DNA of 21,266 bases from a virus. Under the pieces are notes generated by a model that worked only from the letters and a program-made list of their open reading frames with translations, was not told where the DNA came from and ran no database searches. Position numbers and translations under genes: made by a program. The stretch lies in IMG/VR virus record IMGVR_UViG_3300029893_000081, positions 1 through 21,266 of that record. One strand, 5' to 3'. This document shows, piece by piece, positions 21,225-21,266 of this stretch. Position 1 is the first letter of the stretch, and every line of letters starts with the position of its first letter.

Positions 21225-21266
21225 TTAATGGTCACGTTTAGCGTTTAGTCGAGGTGCTAATTGCAT
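21225..21266 (-). CDS. C-terminal fragment of an upstream gene
   Basis: The last bases of the window encode MQLAPRLNAKRDH followed by TAA, in the operon orientation. The frame continues past the window edge, so this is probably the 3' end of a gene whose body is outside. Nothing can be said about function. Confidence 0.3.
   Translation of the reverse strand: MQLAPRLNAKRDH

Noticed and set aside
1-21266. tRNA, rRNA, integrase or attachment sites
   Set aside because: Nothing resembling a tRNA clover-leaf, rRNA, recombinase gene or phage att core was seen, so integration status is left open.

Overview
The window is a dense run of phage structural genes, all read from the minus strand, so the gene order runs from high to low coordinates. 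The DNA is AT-rich. Genes mostly abut or overlap by a few bases, using TAATG and ATGA junctions. The module is that of a tailed, long non-contractile-tail (siphovirus-like) phage of the lambda/HK97 type. It has a GpA-family large terminase, a gpB-type portal and an HK97-fold capsid fused to its prohead protease. It also has FII-like joining proteins, a tail tube, a frameshifted tail assembly chaperone and a short tape measure. No integrase, repressor, replication gene or flanking host gene is visible, so prophage and free phage cannot be told apart. The host is not identified. AT richness, signal peptides ending FAQ/FGQ and a GGAGAAT/TGAGAAT heptamer repeat hint at the Bacteroidota/Ignavibacteriota side, with low confidence.

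Layout from right to left. 21.27-19.66 kb: small unknown ORFs, a spore-photoproduct-lyase-like radical SAM protein and a Nu1-like small terminase. 19.6-18.18 kb: a foreign-looking island between the two terminase genes. 18.18-11.45 kb: large terminase, an unknown 96-aa protein, a gpW-like protein with an extra N-terminal domain, portal, protease-capsid fusion, a terminator-like hairpin and a small capsid-associated protein. 11.45-10.66 kb: head-tail completion proteins. 10.66-7.9 kb: GH24 lysozyme, holin-like and XhlA-like membrane proteins, a metallophosphoesterase and small ORFs; this lysis block sits inside the morphogenesis operon. 7.9-2.63 kb: tail tube, chaperone with a UUUUUUA slippery site, tape measure and a hub/baseplate-like protein. 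2.65 kb to the left edge: a fibre-like protein with an apparent Sec signal peptide, a tiny hydrophobic ORF, a second exported coiled-coil protein and two probable virion/adhesion proteins, the last cut by the window edge.

The most unusual region is 18.5-19.46 kb. Three short promoterless ORFs are separated by sites with CTAAC/GTTAG-type ends and GC-rich imperfect hairpins. This is the layout of integron gene cassettes with attC sites, but it lies inside a phage packaging module and has no visible integron integrase. The flanking phage genes look damaged: one is frameshifted and apparently interrupted, and short fragments lie on the terminase side. Other points of interest are the -1 frameshift linking two separate ORFs, a protease-capsid gene overlapping the portal by about 130 bases, and paired hairpins before the gpW-like gene.
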